Source of the DNA: Parietaria judaica
Lineage: Eukaryota; Streptophyta; Magnoliopsida; Rosales; Urticaceae
Assembly (NCBI GenBank): GCA_954871525.1
Contig: OX940866.1
Span: 16,763,001 to 16,827,000, forward strand
Direction: 5' to 3'
DNA: 64,000 nt
The translations under genes and the position numbers were made by a program. The notes beneath the pieces were generated by a model, which searched no databases, was not told the DNA's origin, and saw nothing but the letters and a program-made list of their open reading frames with translations. Of the stretch, positions 61,270 through 64,000 are shown piece after piece (position 1 is the stretch's first letter; every line of letters starts with the position of its first letter).

Positions 61270-64000
61270 AAAAATGGGAAAAAGACTCAGTTTTTTTTGG
61301 AGCACGCATTAATTGTTGAAACTGGGTTTTAAGAAAGCTCCAAAAACTTTTAATGCCAAAACAAACCCAATTTATAATAATAGCACCCTAATGAAGGTCT
61401 AGCAACTCAAATATCATCAAGAACCCATCGTATTTGCCCTCGTAAGAAAACCAATTTTTAACACTTTTCGGTTAAGATTTTAACCCATTAACGACTTGCT
61501 ATAGAAACTACGAGATAGTGCTTCGCTATTTAGGCATTAAAATAAGTAAATGTGATACAATTACACATTATTAAGCATTTTGAAGTTCATTTTTTGTTTG
61601 AAATATCGTTTAATTAGGGTTCTTTCGCAAAAAATGGGAAAAAGACTCAGTTTTTTTTGGAGCACGCATTAATTGTTGAAACTGGGTTTTTAGAGAGCTA
61701 CAAAAACTTTTAATGACAAAACTAACCCAATTTATAATAATACCACCCTAATAAAGTTCTAGCAACTCAAATCTCATCAAGAACCCATCGTATTTGCCCT
61801 CGTAAGAAAACCAATTTTTAACACTTTTCGGTTAAGATTTTAACCCATTAACGATTTGCTATAGAAACTACGAGATAGTGCTTCGCTATTTAGGCATTAA
61901 AATAAGTAAATGTGATACAATTACACATTATTAAGAATTTTGAAGTTCATTTATTGTTTAAAATATCGTTTAATTAGGGTTCTTTCGCGTAAAATGGGAA
62001 AAAGGCTCAGTTTTTTTTGGAGCACGCATTAATTGTTGAAACTGGGTTTTTAGAGAGCTACAAAAACTTTTAATGACAAAACTAACCCAATTTATAATAA
62101 TATCACCCTAATGAAGGTCTAGCACACAAATATCATCAAGAACCCATCGTATTTGCCCTCGTAAGAAAACCAACTTTTAACACTTTTCGGTTAAGATTTT
62201 AACCCATTAACGACTTGCTATAGAAACTACGAGATAGTGCTTCGCTATTTAGGAATTAAAATAAGTAAATGTGATACAATTACACATTATTAAGAATTTT
62301 GAAGTTCATTTTTTGTTTAAAATATCGTTTAATTAGGGTTCTTTCGCGTAAAATGGGAAAAAGGCTCAATTTTTTTTGCAGCACGCATTAATTGTTGAAA
62401 CTGGGTTTTTAGAGAGCTACAAAAACTTTTAATGACAAAACTAACCCAATTTATAATAATAGCACCCTAATGAAGGTCTAGCACACAAATCTCATCAAGA
62501 ACCCATCGTATTTGCCCTCGTAAGAAAACCAATTTTTAACACTTTTCGGTTAAGATTTTAACCCATTAACGACTTGCTATAGAAACTACGAGATAGTGCT
62601 TCGCTATTTAGGCATTAAAATAAGTAAATGTGATACAATTACACATTATTAAGAATTTTGAAGTTCACTTTTTGTTTAAAATATCGTTTAATTAGGGTTC
62701 TTTCGCGTAAAATGGGAAAAAGGCTCAGTTTTTTTTGCAGCACGCATTAATTGTTGAAACTGGGTTTTTAGAGAGCTACAAAAACTTTTAATGACAAAAC
62801 TAACCCAATTTATAATAATAGCACCCTAATGAAGGTCTAGCACACAAATCTCATCAAGAACCCATCGTATTTGCCCTCGTAAGAAAACCAATTTTTAACA
62901 CTTTTCGGTTAAGATTTTAACCCATTAACGACTTGCTATAGAAACTACGAGATAGTGCTTCGCTATTTAGGCATTAAAATAAGTAAATGTGATACAATTA
63001 CACATTATTAAGCATTTTGAAGTTCATTTTTTGTTTAAAATATCGTTTAATTACGGTTCTTTCGCAAAAAATGGGAAAAAGACTCAGTTTTTTTTGGAGC
63101 ACGCATTAATTGTTGAAACTGGGTTTTTAGAGAGCTACAAAAACTTTTAATGACAAAACTAACCCAATTTATAATAATACCACCCTAATAAAGTTCTAGC
63201 AGCTCAAATCTCATCAAGAACCCATCATATTTGCCTTCGTAAGAAAACCAATTTTTAACACTTTTCGGTTAAGATTTTAACCCATTAACGACTAGCTATA
63301 GAAACTACGAGATAGTGCTTCGCTATTTAGGCATTAAAATAAGTAAATGTGATACAATTACACATTATTAAGCATTTTGAAGTTTATTTTTTGTTTAAAA
63401 TATCGTTTAATTAGGTATCTTTCGCGTAAAATGGGAAAAAGGCTCAGTTTTTTTTTGGAGCACGCATTAATTGTTGAAACTGGGTTTTTTAGAGAGCTAC
63501 AAAAACTTTTAATGACAAAACTAACCCAATTTCTAATAATAGCACCCTAATTAACGTCTAGCACACAAATCTCATCCAAAACCCATCGTATTTGCCCTCG
63601 TAAGAAAACCAATTTTTAACACTTTTCGGTTAAGATTTTAACCCATTAACGACTTGCTATAGGAACTACGAGATAGTGCTTCGCTATTTAGGCATTAAAA
63701 TAAGTAAATGTGATACAATTACACATTATAAAGCATTTTTAAGTTCATTTTTTGTTTAAAATATCGTTTAATTAGGGTTCTTTCGCAAAAAATGGGAAAA
63801 AGACTCAGTTTTTTTTGGAGCACGCATTAATTGTTGAAACTGGGTTTTTAGAGAGCTACAAAAACTTTTAATGACAAAACTAACCCAATTTATAATAATA
63901 CCACCCTAATAAAGTTCTAGCAACTCAAATCTCATCAAGAACCCATCGTATTTGCCCTCGTAAGAAAACCAATTTTTAACACTTTTCGGTTAAGATTTTA
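61270..64000 (+). repeat. 12-mer higher-order repeat, copy 2 (cut by window end)
   Basis: Starts are 61270 (B'), 61630 (A), 61990 (F), 62349 (F), 62708 (F), 63067 (A), 63427 (C) and 63788 (A, first 213 bp only). These match 56957-59685 at an offset of 4313 bp, shifting to 4315 after the 361-bp C monomer at 63427, which has extra T's in two tracts. All rare marks of copy 1 are kept (ATATCACC, CCAACTTTT, ACTAGCTATAG, TAGGTATC, AATTAACG, ATCCAAAACCC, TTATAAAGC). Scattered single-base differences include CTCAATTT, TTCACTTTT and CATCATATT. Confidence 0.9.

Larger units (their letters stand above)
1..64000 (+). repeat. Satellite DNA array, about 360-bp monomer, 179 head-to-tail copies
   Basis: The same roughly 360-bp unit repeats from the first to the last base, always in the same orientation. 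I tracked each monomer from the junction CTTTCGC followed by AAAAAATGGG or GTAAAATGGG. Most monomers are 360 bp (A, B, D, E) or 359 bp (C, F, and those with a T-tract slip); four are 347-348 bp and one is 176 bp. No unique DNA interrupts the array and neither edge is visible, so the true array is longer than 64 kb. Arrays of this kind typically form centromeric or pericentromeric heterochromatin; that location is inference here. A unit near 360 bp would fit two nucleosomes. The family could not be matched to a named satellite from sequence reading alone. Confidence 0.98.

Noticed and set aside
1..64000. CRISPR array or bacterial repeat region
   Set aside because: The repeats are directly adjacent, about 360 bp long, with no unique spacers, and no cas or other genes are present.
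1..64000. Assignment to a named satellite such as Drosophila 359-bp (1.688) or the Tribolium castaneum 360-bp satellite
   Set aside because: The monomer length is similar, but I cannot recall a base-level match to either and cannot run a search. A BLASTN of one monomer against Repbase/Dfam and NCBI nt would settle it.
1..64000. Transposable-element origin or insertions within the array
   Set aside because: I found no terminal inverted repeats, target-site duplications, long A-tails, reverse transcriptase or transposase frames; every base fits the monomer register.

Overview
The whole 64 kb window is one uninterrupted, head-to-tail tandem array of an AT-rich satellite DNA with a monomer of about 360 bp. 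I count 179 monomers: 177 essentially full length (347-361 bp), one truncated (176 bp, 6119-6294) and one cut by the right edge (63788-64000). All lie in the same orientation. The numbering closes exactly: the summed monomer lengths reproduce the window coordinates. I see no protein-coding gene, tRNA, rRNA, transposon, CRISPR array or unique DNA anywhere, and neither end of the array is in the window. Monomer positions below use a register in which position 1 is window base 1 (first A of AAAAATGGGA). This indicates a eukaryotic genome, most likely centromeric or pericentromeric heterochromatin. The species cannot be named from this. In the first monomer GC is about 31% (110/360) and CpG is not depleted (9 seen, about 8.3 expected), which fits a lineage with little germline CpG methylation, such as many insects, better than a vertebrate or plant. 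That is inference.

Monomers fall into subfamilies. A: TTAGAGAGCTAC at positions 61-72, ACCACCCTAATAAAG at 112-126. B: TAAGAAAGCTCC, GCCAAAACAAACCC, CTAATGAAGG. Bt: B with AATGAATGTC. B': B with AATATCATC. C: starts GTAAAATGGG, has GGCTCAG, usually CAGCACG, and TAGCACACAAATC with a 1-bp deletion, so 359 bp. C2: C with AATTCAGG, usually with TTGCAATAG. C3: C with AATTAAGG and GATAAAATT. C4: a C2 relative with GACAAAAC and usually AACAAATTT. D: TAAGAAATCTCC, with C at 105. E: TTTATAAATATACC, usually with TTCGAGCAC or GGGAGCAC. F: C-like start, AATGAAGG plus TAGCACAC.

Layout. 1-6118 is mainly A, with a trimer repeat at 1-2160 and a local GCC marker. 6119-6294 is the truncated monomer. 6295-13492 mixes A and B and contains a duplicated six- to eight-monomer block. 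13493-20299 is a Bt block with short inserted cassettes. 21019-26771 is two near-identical octamers (period 2876 bp). 25333-30006 has a pentamer rhythm (1797-1798 bp). 30007-35406 alternates A with B or D (720 bp). 35407-43676 is hexamers (about 2156 bp). 43677-47278 is the E cluster. 47279-57676 runs from hexamers to tetramers (1425-1437 bp). 56957-64000 is a 12-mer (4313 bp) and most of its second copy.

The two most notable observations are these. First, a 17-bp motif at nearly every monomer junction matches the CENP-B box core at 8 of 9 fixed positions. Second, nested higher-order repeats carry recombinant monomers exactly where unequal crossover would leave them. Together they resemble the organisation of primate alpha satellite (CENP-B-like box plus higher-order repeats), in an unrelated sequence.
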